This document shows, piece by piece, positions 1 to 11,900 of a DNA stretch of 64,000 nucleotides. The position numbers and the translations under genes were made by a program. The notes beneath the pieces are model-generated. The model did not search any database. It had not been told where the DNA came from and worked only from the letters and a program-made list of their open reading frames with translations. Positions within the stretch are counted from its first letter, which is position 1, and the number at the start of each line of letters is the position of its first letter. Source of the stretch: Melastoma dodecandrum (taxonomy: Eukaryota > Streptophyta > Magnoliopsida > Myrtales > Melastomataceae); contig JARUPY010000164.1 of assembly GCA_029817715.1 (NCBI GenBank), forward strand, positions 2,911,663 to 2,975,662, in the 5' to 3' direction.

Positions 1-807
1 CGTATAATATCAATTATGAAAATATATCTTAAATTATTTAAATCTACAAAAGTGAATGATTGATCCAGGAACCTTATGCTAGGCTTTAAACAAGAGGATT
101 TGATTGAATCATTGTTCTATTTGATATGATTTGATCCCCGATACTTTCTGACAATCATTAGGATATTTAAGATTTATATATATATATAGTTTTCTACATT
201 TAGGTTTTGAGTCACGCGTATAATAGAGTATTTCAATATTGTGAGTAATTGTTGTCAAAAAATGGACAGAGAGTGTGAGAAAAAGTGTAAGAAAAGTTGT
301 AAATGGCCTTGTGTGTTGTTAGCAACACGGGAACGAACGAAAACTGCATAAGGCTGTAAAGTTGGTGAAGCCTCCGTGAGGATGACCTGTGGGCTTGAGG
401 GATCTTGGTTTGGGGCTGCGGATAATGTTGGAGGCAACGTATGGTAGGAAGCTGTGGCGTATCAACGTGTAGTGAGCCGGAGTGAATAGTTGTCACTCCA
501 AGAGCACACAAGGTGAGGGGTTGACCAACTTCTGTACTACCTTCTAGGTGTACGGAGACACCTTGGACAGGGGTACTGTCTCGAGAGACGCACAAGAGAA
601 GTCGCATTGGATTATTGTGCCAGTGATGACACCACCGGAGTGAAACGTTTCACGAGAAGTCGCAACGGGTTATTGTGAATATAAGGACAATGCCGGAGAT
701 AAACATTCGAAAGGAAGTAATAATGGACTGCTCTGCAGGCGAGAACACCGCCCTAGAAAATCGTCCCCACAAGCGGTTACTATGTTAGTCACATTATCTC
801 ATGCAAT
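1..807. other. LTR-like debris, no gene recognised
   Basis: No reading frame here resembles a known protein. Two imperfect copies of a roughly 58-bp unit lie at about 598-655 and 656-714, each starting with a GAGAAGTCGCA-type word followed by a TTATTGTG word. The GAGAAGTC phrase recurs at 25200-25400 and resembles direct repeats I associate with plant Ty1/copia LTRs. I read the stretch as decayed LTR sequence, without fixed boundaries. Confidence 0.35.
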
Positions 808-1107
808 TGTCATGCCCCTAAAAAAGATGGGATTGGAAGAAACAACAAAAGGAAGGCATGAGAAGCGAAGAGAAGGAATGTTTCAATGTTTTGGTTATAA
901 AAGTAATTACAAAATGTATATAAAGGGGGAAAATGCTTCATTAATAAGCAGTTGAGTACAATTGTAACTTCTTCTTCCTCGCTGATAGTCAGCTCTTCTT
1001 CTTCGAAGTTATAATGGAATAATCAGTTCGATTACGTTCTTCTTCGATCAATCCTACTGCTATTCCTCGGTTTCTTCAATCCCCGGCGATCCTAGAAGTT
1101 CATTACA
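808..1107 (+). repeat. 5' LTR of gypsy element
   Basis: It starts TGTCATGCCCC and ends in CATTACA, immediately before a primer-binding-like site. It is closely similar along its whole length to 2496-2792, including the GGAAACAACAAAAGGAAGG-like word and the GATCCTAGAAG word near the end. A TATATAAA box lies at 917-924, a plausible promoter for the element. Confidence 0.8.
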
Positions 1108-1109
1108 AG

Positions 1110-1120
1110 TGGTATCAATC
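1110..1120 (+). promoter_or_regulatory. Primer binding site
   Basis: TGGTATCAATC lies two bases after the 5' LTR. Its first eight bases match the TGGTATCAGAGC site that many plant LTR elements use to prime from initiator Met-tRNA; the last bases have diverged. Confidence 0.6.
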
Positions 1121-1314
1121 GTGCCTCGATCCTTATAAGTAGGAAAATGGATGATGGCGGACATAGTTCCAGCTTTCCAGATAACTCTCAAGCAGCTTTG
1201 GAGGAGTTCTAACATTCTTTCAAAAATTCATGGTCAAAGTTCGTTACACAACAGCAACAACAATATCAAGATTTCTGCGAATTAATGAGGATTCAAAAGG
1301 AAATGATGCTGTAG

Positions 1315-2037
1315 ATGTCTACTCAATTTCAAGAACTCAATACAAGGGTCAATGATGAGCATACACGGATTCATGCCAAACTGCAAGATAACAATGCGGG
1401 GAACGTATATCAATCTATCTTTGGTTGTTTCCCAAATATGGGTTTTCCCAGATTTAAAGGTGATGAGGTGCAAGAATGGTTATGCAAGTATGAATTTTTT
1501 TTTTTTTGAAAAAGATCGAACATGGAAGATCTGAAGGTGAAATTAGTCTCAATACATTTAGAAGGAAGGGCATTAGAGTGGCATCGATAGTTAATGAAGA
1601 ATAGACCTGTAGGAAATTGGCCTGTTTGGAATGAATACATGTCGGCGATTTTAGAAGGATTTGGGAATTATTCTGTTGATGATTTAATGTTTGAATAAAT
1701 TGATCCTAGTTTCTGTGATAGTACAGAGGTGATCATAGAAGAATTTGATAGTTTTGAGCAAGAACAACAAGAGAATCTGTACATGCAGAGGCTATTTTCT
1801 CTTGGTTTTGTTTTGTGGAATTTTCAAAAGCTCCGGATAGAGTTTCTCTATAAAGGAAAGAAGCATGTATTTTGTGGGGAAAAAACAGAGGTATTGATTG
1901 GATTAATGAAAGACAGCTGTAGTCAATACTTCAAAAGGGAAACATTATGCCAACTATTTAGCTTTCTACAATATTTTTTCAAGATTCAGCAAGCACCAAC
2001 TCCAGTAAATGAAACTTGTGTTTTTGTTGGGATCTAA
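1315..2037 (+). pseudogene. gag and protease remnant (gypsy)
   Basis: The first part reads as a Retrotrans_gag domain across frames: a stretch with FPRFKGDEVQEWLCKYE, a break at a T-run near 1495-1507, then GRALEWHRQLMKNR and WNEYMSAILEGFG to about 1700. The section from about 1800 to 2010 resembles the region after the aspartic protease (RIEFLYKGKKHVFCGEK). At least two frameshifts and an in-frame stop near 1695 break it. It would once have made the capsid polyprotein. No DTG-type protease active site is preserved, and the frame runs directly into the integrase tail, which marks the internal deletion. Confidence 0.7.
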
Positions 2038-2038
2038 G

Positions 2039-2394
2039 AGGTTATAAACAAAAATCTATCGCATATCAATCTTCAGCAAAACTATCACCCCAATATTTTG
2101 GACCATTCGCTATCGTTACAAAAATTGGTGTTATTGCTTATAATCTGCAACTTCCACGTGTAGCAAAGATTCATTTGGTGTTTCATATATCTCTACTAAG
2201 GAAACATGTGGGTACCTAACCCAATGTCTATTCCATTCCTGAAATTAATGGATGACAGTGTAACACCAAAGAAACTATTGGACAAGAAATTATTGAAAGA
2301 AGGGAATCAGGGAAAAGTCTATGTTCTGATTCAGTTGTCAAATAGAGATGTGAATTATTCTAATTGGGAGGCTTATGATGAAATTGTCCCATAA
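2039..2394 (+). pseudogene. Integrase C-terminus with chromodomain (gypsy)
   Basis: The sequence reads LSPQYFGPFAIVTKIG, then AYNLQLP and FHISLLRKHVG, the classic C-terminal end of plant gypsy integrases. After a frame change at about 2206 it continues to a short chromo-like segment with VLIQLSNRDVNYSNWE and a final YDEIVP. In intact elements this chromodomain is thought to tether integration to marked chromatin. The integrase zinc finger and catalytic core are absent. It ends about 100 bp before the 3' LTR, as expected. Confidence 0.85.
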
Positions 2395-2495
2395 AGGTTC
2401 CAAATTTTGATTCTAGCATAGCTCGAGGACAAGCTCAAAGAGGGGAATGTGAAATGAGAAGCTTGAGGACAAGCTTCAATTGAAGCGGGATGGAT

Positions 2496-2792
2496 TATCA
2501 TGCTACTAAAAAAGATGCATCGGAGGAAACAACAAAAGGAAGGCATGAGAAGTGAAGAGAAGAAATGTTTCAGTATTTTGGTTATAAAAGTAGTTACAAA
2601 ATATATAAAAAGAGGGGAAAATGCTTCATTAGTTAGCAGTTGAATACAATTGTAACTTCTTCCTCTCTGAAAGTCTACTCTTGTTCTTCGAAGTTCTAAT
2701 GGAATAATCAATTTGATTGCGTTCTTCTTCGATCAAACCTACTGCTATTCCTTGGTTTCTTTGATCCCCGGTGATCCTAGAAGCTCATTACA
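2496..2792 (+). repeat. 3' LTR of gypsy element
   Basis: It is the direct-repeat partner of 808-1107. It starts TATCATGC, a decayed TG terminus, and ends CATTACA. The purine-rich word GAAGCGGGATGGA just upstream could be the polypurine tract. A TATATAAAA word lies near 2602-2610, matching the TATA box of the other LTR. Confidence 0.8.
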
Positions 2793-4489
2793 ACAATCAA
2801 TCATTTTTGGTGCAGAATCTTCCATTTTGTGATAAAAAAGTAGATCACGCATCCCATTTTGTATTCACTAATACATTTCATTTTATTGATAACCATCCAA
2901 ATTCTGCCTGAGAGTAGACGTAGGCCAAGTTTATCGAGCCACGATTAAATTCCTTGTGTGTTACGAATTATTTCTTGATCATTGTATACATTCTGTTTTG
3001 CAGGAACCTATCTCAAAGGTTCTGTCTTACATAATTTATCTTCCAGTGCAAGGTTATCGTTAAGAAGTTAAAAATTATTTATTGGACTTTAAGATTGATT
3101 CACTCCCTGTTATTGTAATTAATGGGCAAACACATCTTATTGATGTTGTCTGTTAATAACGCACACATGAGTGCATCGATAATTAACTTTAATTATTCAT
3201 AATCAAGAATTCAATATGATATCAAAACATCTTCTAATTTCGTGCCTTCGGCTTTTTCTACCAACCCTTCTTCCCAGACATTTGGCACACCCTCTACGCC
3301 GTCGTTTTGTTGATGCCACACCGCTCACTGTAAGAGACACTGCACCTCCCGCCTTTGCACATCAGACTCCTTCACTATTGACTGACTTGCTTGCCCCTAC
3401 AGTAGTGCCTACTCTACCTGGCGCAATATTGTTGTTACTGTCAAGTTGTCGGTTGAGAACCATTAACTATGTCAACATCTTCTAATATGTTGAGGGCACG
3501 ATACAAGCTCTGTCGGCCACGATCACTCGTCCAATAGGTCTAATAGTGCTGAACCTACAGCTTCGCACTAAAATAGGAGAATCATTTGTCCGCATGCTCC
3601 TTCTCGCTACCATGACCCCATAGATCATGGTTGAAGTTTACAGCGTACTTCCCTTTATCGCCTTCGAATTCTGGTTGGCGATCAATCCTCGAGAATATGC
3701 TTGCTCGAGTACTCAAACTTTCGGAGAATCTCATCCCCCATCAACTCAGACGTAACCGATGGTTGCCTGCCTTCGCATCATGACATCAACAGTTGACCAA
3801 CAACATGTAACTATTAGGTAGGAGTGAGCATTTTATTGTTTTAGTATATCGAAATTCCAAATATTGAAATATCGAATTTTGTAAACCTAAAAATTATAGA
3901 CCTCAATCTCGAATTTAAAATTCAATATTTCGTTAAATTACCGAAATTTATATTACTTGAAGTTTATATAATGAATAAAAGAAATTTATCCCAACACAAA
4001 TTCGATTTCCAAACATATAGGGACATCCAAATTACCCCAATACAAATTATCCTAAACACAAATTCTCCCAAAAAAATAAAATACCATCATATTCTCCGCA
4101 TATATGTGGAGGACCATAAAAATCCCACCCAATCTAATGTCCGAGGTTAAGATACCCTAATGGGAAAGCCATAGTAGAATACAGGTTTCTCATACCAAAG
4201 CAAACCAACCCTCCTCGCATTTGGATAATCCCAGCCTCAGACACGACCTTCACAAGCTAAAGCAAATTCAAATTAGTATGATTATCACCAAAAATCAAAG
4301 CAGTTTTAAACACATAATTAACGCCTGAAATAAATGAGAGACTATATCATTTATGTGTTTGTAGTATAACAAGTCTCCATAGATTGAGAATTCATAAATA
4401 GTACTGCCATTTCTAAAAAAATATCCACATCATATAAAATATTAATTATAAGTAATAGTAATTCTATATAAACTAGATATCAAATAATA
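2793..4489. other. No gene; possible copia leader and AT-rich hAT flank
   Basis: No protein is recognised. TGATATCAAAAC at 3217-3228 follows a TTCAATA word and resembles a decayed Met-tRNA primer site, so 3216-3800 may be the start of a copia internal region; its reading frames match nothing I know. From about 3820 (GGAGTGAGCATTTTATTG) the sequence turns AT-rich and could be the non-coding end of the hAT element whose transposase remnant begins at 4490. No terminal inverted repeat could be confirmed. Confidence 0.3.
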
Positions 4490-6185
4490 CCATCATCAAC
4501 TTTCTCTTGATCATACGGGTCTTCTTCAATTCCATCTTGTATATTTATTGCATGAAACCAATGTTGGATACATAAAAGAGCCTCCATACTCCTAGGTCCC
4601 AAAAACTACAAATGGATCAAGGATATGTCCACCTATTAAGTATAAGAAAATATTAGGAGAAAAAATATCATAACGACGAATTATTCAAAAATTAATTGTA
4701 TAATAGGATAAATATAAACAATCACGTATATTAAATTCAGATTCTAATACGACGGTAGAGAGAGGCATGACCAAAACATCACCAGCAAGTTGAGACAACT
4801 AGAAATCTTATAGCATTGACTGTCCAAAAATCAAGAATGTCAAATTTCACTTTGTTCTTAATAACTTCTCTATATTAAGCCATCATCACTCCTTCCATCT
4901 TTCTTTCTTTTGTCAAAATGTTCCAATCTTTCTCGTATTTTCAAGTCACTATGTAACACAACACATAATATGTGATACCAAATACTTTGTATTACTTTGA
5001 TCGGAGTTATGATCACTCATATCTTCTTGTAGTAATCGTACAATGCATTCAAACTATCTTTCATTTTTCAAAGTACTCCATCTTTGAACGAGGATTGAAT
5101 GCAATTGAAGTGAACAACAACATATTCAGTTTTTTCAACATTTCTCCACTATTTCTCGTACTTGAACTTCATATTGGTAGCCATTGTAGCCAATTCATGA
5201 TCAGTGGATGTTTGTATTCTTTTAAAGACTCATCAAGAGTCACCATCTCATAGAAAACATAATTTGAAGTCACAAACTTCAAAGAAGAAACTTTTAAAGT
5301 AAGTTTATAAAATCGCTTCAGAAGTGGACAAGTCTTCAAACATTATCCTTATCAACTGAGTCCAAGACATGCACATATCATCTTCATTTTTGAGATCATT
5401 TCTTAAACATGTATTCTCATTATCATATCTCACAAATCCTTTCTCATGCTTAAGTGTAGTACTTAGCATCAGATAAGTAGAATTCCATCTAGTTGGACAT
5501 GTAGAACCAAAGCGCACTTACTTTCAATAGTTTTGCTTCAATGCACTCTTTGAATTTTGCCCTTATTTGATAAGATCCTCTAATCTAATTTACAATATCC
5601 CTAACTCGTTTCAAATAATCTGAAATCAATCTTAATACATTCTTCATAGTCAAGGTGACGATATGTGAAACACACCTCACGTGGATTAAATCACACTTCA
5701 TAATACTTCAAACCTTATTACAATATTTGTCTTTCGGAAAATGGACAACAACATCATTTGAACTGGCATTGTCCATCGTTATAGTAAAAATATTCTCCAA
5801 TCTTAATCTCGTAAGTATTTGTCAATAGCAATCTAAGAGGTGGAATAGAATAACCCGGTTGAAGCAGGGATCCTCAACATGATGAATAACCAAATTCGAA
5901 TTGAAATTACCTTCTAGGGAGGTCAGTTTGATATCCAAAAACTGCCCACAAACAGTTGGAAAAAATCTTTTTCCCTATGGAACGAACCAATTCTCATCAA
6001 TATAATGCGCAATCAGACACATGTAGTTATCACTTCGTGCTAAGGAAGTCCATCTATCAATTGTGAGATAAATTCTTTGCTTTGAGTTTAAGAATTACCT
6101 TCTCAGCTTCTCTTTTTCACTAATGAAAATATCAATACAATCACGTTGAGTTGTCCATCTTGAAGGTACTTTAAATTTGGGACTG
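4490..6185 (-). pseudogene. hAT transposase remnant (RICESLEEPER-like)
   Basis: Read on the minus strand and allowing for many stops and frameshifts, the family landmarks appear in order. A TIDRWTSLARSDNYMCLIAH block lies near 6030-6090, then HVRCVSHIVTL near 5670 and FKECIEAK near 5540. CPTRWNSTYLMLS follows at 5450-5510, MATNMKFKYEK near 5180, and the C-terminal dimerisation region FDILDFWTVN and LAGDVLVMPLSTVVLESEF at 4745-4850. A final RSMEALLCIQHWFHA lies near 4580. In intact elements this protein cuts and pastes the transposon. No open frame exceeds about 70 codons, so it is dead. The N-terminal BED zinc finger was not found. Confidence 0.85.
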
Positions 6186-6459
6186 TTACACTAAGAGGGG
6201 GGTGAATTAGTGTTAATCTCCAAATTCGGATTTTAAAGCTTTTTCGTTTTACCCTGCAGCGGAAGAAAGCTTCTGTTAAACAGAATCCTAGATAGGTTTC
6301 TGTACAACAGAACGTTCAAGTGTGTTCACAATTTGTCTTATTGGACACAAGTATTTTTATAGTGGTTCAGCAAATTGCTTACATCCACTCTTCACCCAGA
6401 TATTTGGATGGTTTCCACTCAAATGTATCTCTGTACAAATTACACAAATGATTGCAACT

Positions 6460-7020
6460 GAAATCAGATCCAAAGGTTCTGTACAATAGAGGCTTGAGTG
6501 GCAGAGCACAGACCAGAAGGCTCTGTACCGTAGAGGCTCGTTATATAGCACAAACCCGAAGGTTCTGTACTATAGTAACTTAGGCTCATTACAGACCAGA
6601 AGATTCTGTATCGTAGTAAGTTCGGCACAACACAGACCAGAGGGTTCTGTGTCGAAGTATGTAAACACGACACTGACCAGAAGGTTCTGTGTCGTAGAAA
6701 GTAAAGCACAACACAGACCAGAAGGTTCTGTGTCATATGTGTTAACCTTCTATAGCGCATATCAAGAGATTCTGTACTGTAAGCGTCAACCTTCTATAGA
6801 ACAGATCCAAGGATTCTGTATCACAGAAGGTATAGCACATACCGTAAGGTTCTGTACCAAGAATGTGTTAATCTTTAACAAACCAAAATGGTTCGTATTA
6901 GAAATGACTTGAGTTATGTACAGACCGTAAGGTTCTGCACTAGAGTAGATTCAGACCTTAAGGTTCTGCTCTACAGGAGGTTGTACAGATCCGAAGATTC
7001 TGCACTACAGGAGGTTGCAC
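6460..7020 (+). repeat. Array of about 13 units built on AAGGTTCTG
   Basis: The phrase AAGGTTCTGT, or a near copy (AAGATTCTG, AAGGCTCTG), recurs about every 40 bases from 6472 to 7000, usually preceded by ACAGACC and followed by a GTACTGTAG or GTGTCGTAG word. Isolated copies occur again near 7760 and 8170. The array lies just after a CACTAAGAGGGGGGTG word at 6190, so it may sit in a non-autonomous LTR-type element. It has no long open frame. Confidence 0.75.
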
Positions 7021-7109
7021 GCGTTAACGTGACTAACAAGGTAGCAAATGCGCAATCCCTCAAGGATAACGACTTCGTGGCGTACCCCACGCGAGTACGT
7101 AGCGTACCC

Positions 7110-7245
7110 TACGCAAGCAGACAATGTTCCCTTTGTCTTAGGGTGGACAACGTATCATTTGTCCTAGGATGAACAGCGTGCCCTCTGTCCTGGGGTGACA
7201 GCCTTCCTCCTGTCCTAAGGTGACAACCTTCCTCTTGTCCTGAGG
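7110..7245 (+). repeat. Short tandem repeat, about 30-bp unit
   Basis: Five imperfect copies of a unit around TTTGTCCTAGGGTGGACAAC follow one another (TTTGTCTTAGGGTGGACAAC, TTTGTCCTAGGATGAACAGC, CTCTGTCCTGGGGTGACAGC and so on). They directly follow the AAGGTTCTG array. Function unknown. Confidence 0.7.
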
Positions 7246-8471
7246 TTCCTGCACACAGAGCTCTACATAACAGAAGCTGGTTAGTCCCTCACCTTCTGTG
7301 CTCCCGAGCTTCAGCCTTTCTCTCCGACCCGCTGCACGTTGATCACACGACCTCCAGCCGTGCCTCCAGCCAACGTATCCTGCAGCTTCCAGTCGAGTCC
7401 CTCGAGCCCCCGAGTCACTCTCCCAAAAGGTTTCACCAACGATGCAGTTCCGCCGGTAGTGCTCCTCGTGTGACTAACTTCGAACGACCAAAAGAATGAA
7501 GAAACTAAAGCTCACGCTCTCTTTCAGAATGAAAGAAGGGAAATTGAATGTTCTATATTTTTTAATCAAAGAGCGTGGCCCCTTTTTATACACAAAGTCC
7601 AAAGAAGAAAATGCAAGAAGGAAAATATAAATGCGTAATCTGTAAAAAAAGAAATTAAAATAATTAAGATACAATAATATTATGTATGTGCATGTATTTA
7701 GTCAGAAAATGAATCAGAATTAGATCATGATATATTTTCCATGAATAGTGCACCACAGAAGGTATCGCAGGAGGTTCTGCTTGATAACCTTCTACAGATG
7801 GAAACAATCGTTGATTTGTTTCCAAATGACTTGAAGTCAATTCCATCCTGATAAAAACACACGTGAGAGTGTATTTGGACAGGTGGTGGTGATTTGCAAT
7901 CAAATAATGTTTGTATGTTGATCAAGTAAGCTTACAGAAGCCTGTAGACCAAATAATAAAACCTTTCCATATATAGAAAATACATTTCCTTCTACAAGAA
8001 ATATTATCTCCAATATGATTATTTGAAAATCAAATCATGGTAATCTGATTAGACGAATATCTTAATCAGATAATATATATTTCGTAATTAAATAATTGAT
8101 AACTAATTATTTAATTACAACAATGATTCTTACAAAAAGATCCTTATTATGATAAGCTTCTGTAGAATAGAATGTTCGACCTTCTGTAGTACAGAGGGTT
8201 CGGTTCATCATCAAAACCGTCCCAACAGGGACACACAATGGATATGAATTCAGAAAACCCGGGATGAGAGACAAATCTGAATGGCTCGTCTGAATCCACC
8301 CGATGTCCAGTTGGCGGTGGCACACAACGTTTGCGGAATTACAATTCTCATAGCTCTAGTGACAAAAGCAAATGTCATTAGTCTTGCCAATATCGACTGT
8401 TATCAACATAACAATTGTTTTGTCGTTGTTCCAGATTAGTTTGCTAGTCTTTTTTATACGAAAATTCAGTT
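7246..8471. other. No gene recognised
   Basis: No frame resembles a known protein. The stretch is C-rich to about 7480 and AT-rich after that. Scattered ACCTTCTGTAG and GGTTCTG words near 7750-7800 and 8150-8210 link it to the array at 6460-7020, suggesting one decayed repeat element. Confidence 0.4.
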
Positions 8472-8960
8472 GACGTGTGGCACCTCGATTCTGGCACTAC
8501 TCACCATATTACATTGCAGCCAAGTACTGTCCCTATGCACTTACGGTGGTTCGACGCTTATTATTGTCAAATATAGTTCCACTTTCCCAATCATACACTC
8601 GAGTCACATTGACATCCAGTCTAATTCGTCGTCATTCCGGCTTCATGATGTTCTTTTTGCTCCCTCTCTTGCTCACAATATGAAATATGTCAACCATAGT
8701 TGTCTTAACAACAGTTGTTTTGTTTCTTTTGAAGCCAATTCTCCACCGTCAAAGTAGTGGACCGTAATATCCCCTTTATTTTTGCTTTTCAAGGTCTCCT
8801 ACTACCCTCATTGCCTAAGCCACCTCCATAGTATGGCATCAACGTTTGTGTCGCCCTTAACCATCGGCTCTTCAACTTCTTTGTCGTCGTCATCTTTTTC
8901 TTGATACCATTCATAAATCTAAACGACTTTCATTTTCTTCTTCCCAATTTAGTCGCTAAA
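8472..8960 (+). pseudogene. Ty1/copia polyprotein scrap (protease and pre-integrase)
   Basis: The frame opens with DVWHLDSGTTHHI, the copia aspartic-protease active-site signature (DSGTT). After a frameshift near 8540 it continues with SFRLHDVLFAPSLAHN, the typical protease-distal segment, and CLNNSCFVSFE. A WHQRLCRP word at about 8832 is the start of the GAG-pre-integrase zinc-binding region. Gag, integrase core, reverse transcriptase and RNase H are absent on both sides. Stops and frameshifts make it a fossil. Confidence 0.8.
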
Positions 8961-11900
8961 GAGTAATGTCTTTGTTAATCAAGTAAAGTAAGTGATATTA
9001 CTCCAATTATGCAATAACTTTCTTTAAAAGGTGATTCATATACAATTTACATATATAGTATTGTCCCTTATTTTAAGCCTTACCATAAATCTAATTTTGT
9101 TGAATACAAAAGCAACATTTATTACATATGATTATAGTCATAGTGAAGTACCCTTTCTTCCATACGTCCGCGTGAGAAATACTTATAACTGAGGCTACGA
9201 AATACATGTCTCCTTTTTATTTTACTTCATGAAAATGTATATGAATCCTTACATTTTTATGCCTTGAAGGGCGTTTCCTTGAGGTTACTAGTAGCGACTT
9301 CAATTGTGCCGTTGATAGCTGTGTAGCCACACAGTCAATGTGAACTTTCAAAGAAATTGGTCCCTTGGTGGACTAACTATGCTAGTTGTGGAGGGAACAA
9401 ATTATATTCTCTCCATGCATCTCTATCGTGAAAGGCAAAAGGAGGAGGACGGCCATTCGTTTGACCTTCACGTCCTATCACTATCCAACTTGAAGTTGGC
9501 TAGCTTTAAAGGGAGGGAGAGAATACAAATTTGGCCAAGTTTCTCACGTAGGGTGATAAAAGGGAGTCAGATCAAAGAACCATTTCATGCCATTATTATC
9601 CATTCCACGTTTTTCATCGGGTAAACCTACCAATTTTATTTTACTTTTACTAGTTCTTTGCTTATACCGGGTAAAAGGCATTCTATTGAACGAAAACCAT
9701 AGTCCAATTTATGGATGAAAGAAAATTATTGTAGAAATATTTATATTATTGTCATGGAAAGTGAACCACGACATTAGTGAAATGAGTGGCTCTGTTTGTA
9801 TGAGAGATTTATCTTTCCGACCACAGTATAGTTTTTTTTTTGTGGGCCTAAATCATGCTATGAAAATTAGTTTCGTGAGTTTCGGTTAAGCGGCAGGATA
9901 AAATCTATTCTTTCACTAAACAAAATATGTTATATTTTCGTTTTCATTCCTCCAACCAAGTCGCAAAGGTGATCGATCACTCGTGAATGGGTAATAATAT
10001 TATTATTGTTATGAGAAGCATGTAAGCTTTGTCACTTTTTTCACAGTATCTGGACATGCGCCGGACCCTTTTATATATATATATATATCATTAAGAACCG
10101 GCTAGAGACCCAATTGGCTCAGGGATCATGTGCAAAAATCTTCAAAAACATAGGGTGTCATAGGTTTGTTATCCTTATTTTAAAAGGGCATGTTCATGGT
10201 TAGATCCATAATTGAGTCGGGAGATTTTATGATCTTTGGAGGCGGGGGTTGGAAAATAAAAGCGACTCCACCTTTTCCACCCCCTACCCTTAAAACCTCT
10301 AATTCCTTCCAAAGAAAATGTTCGATCAATATTCTCGGTATACTTACTAATAATTTCTTCATATTAAAAAAGTACGATATGTTCGATTAGAGTTCTGTAA
10401 TTTCATAGGAATGTAGATATTTACAACTCTATTTTAATGCTTCTCAATAAGCAAGTTAAGCCCCTTAAACGAATACTAAAAATTATTATCAACTTTCCTT
10501 TTTCCGGGAGGATTGCATGCGGAGATCATTGGCCACTTCTATCTGTTGCTTCTGAGACGTGCCGACCCTCCATTTTCCTAAAATTATTAGCTCGAGTTAT
10601 TAGCTTGATTTGAGCAATGATTCATTATGCGTCGACTGTATTTTAAAAGTTAAAAGTGTACCACGGAAAATGATAATTAAAAGCTTATTGATATAATAGC
10701 CTAGTCTTGCGAGCCTTATTCTAATCATTAATATTGGGGGGGGGTTGCCTCCTTTGACACGTACCGGGGAGAGTCTGGGCACCCTCTTTTCAGACAAGCG
10801 GCATTAGTGGGGATGCAATCATGAACATTGTAGTAATATATACATTTTAATGCTTCTGGGATTGGACCATAACAGTTCCATATTATATTGTTACGATCCC
10901 CAAGGATGAGTTGTCGCCATAATGGACCGTATGTTGGTTGCAAAAGAAAAATATTGTAAAGTTGACCGGTGAAAGAAATGAATAAATAAAGCCAGGAGGG
11001 GGGAGGCACGTATTATTGAAATTTTTGAGACCGGAGAAGTTTGTGCATGAGGTGTGGCACCCGCATCGTACATTTGTTTTTCTTATATATTAATAGTATC
11101 GTGATTGTACATATAATGTTTTTTTTTTATTAATTGTTTGTTTTCTGGGGTGGAGGAACACCCTCTTTTTTGTTAGGTTATTGAAAGGGAAATCCACGAT
11201 TCCTCCACACCTTCTTGGGTTGAATGAGGAGTTGGAATCCACGTACAAGGGAATTCTTAAAATCTTTATTTAATTATTTTTCTTTTTTTTTCTTTAAATT
11301 AAGACGAGGAGGGAGAGGAGAACACACAACACAACACACATTGATGGTTTTTCTTCTTTCAGATTTTTTTTTTTAAATTTCCTTTCTGCCCTTGTGTTCT
11401 TGCTTCTGGTTTCCTCCATTGTTGTAGCGTGCGAGCAGTTGGGGGAATATGTGCTAACGAACAAGGGGAAGGAGGAAGCTCTAAAAAGCAATGACAAACG
11501 TTCGAATCTTTAGGACGTGGAAAGATGGAGTCCACTCGAGCCTCCCCCAAATGTTCCATCATTGGTGCCTTAACTTAGGAATATTTGAAACTAATGCTTC
11601 CTCCCCTCTATGCTACAATAATTGAAGTTGGCGGTTTAAGACAGTCTCATTGAAAAAGGAGTTCTCCCTTTTTCTCGGTTTCTGCTTAATTCCATTGCCC
11701 CGATCCCTTTTACATATGCTTTCCTGTATAAAATCTCAGATCTCGTGTCTCGGTGTGTGGGGGGAGTTAGGAACATCATTAAAAAACCACCCTCGTGCTC
11801 CCGCCGAATCATGCCTTTAAAATAACAATTTGTATCGGAATCAATGTAGAAAGACCTCAGACCACCCTAAACAAAGGACAAAGGGAGAGGATGTGGGGGT

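Larger units (their letters stand above)
808..2792 (+). mobile_element. Internally deleted Ty3/gypsy retrotransposon
   Basis: Two direct repeats of about 300 bp, at 808-1107 and 2496-2792, enclose only 1.4 kb of internal sequence. The inside holds a gag fragment, a trace of the protease region, and then the very end of integrase with a chromodomain. Reverse transcriptase, RNase H and the integrase core are missing, so the element cannot be autonomous. The bases before the first LTR (GCAAT) and after the second (ACAAT) agree at four of five positions, as expected for a decayed 5-bp target-site duplication. The chromodomain places it among chromoviruses. Several stops and frameshifts show that it is old. 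Confidence 0.8.
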
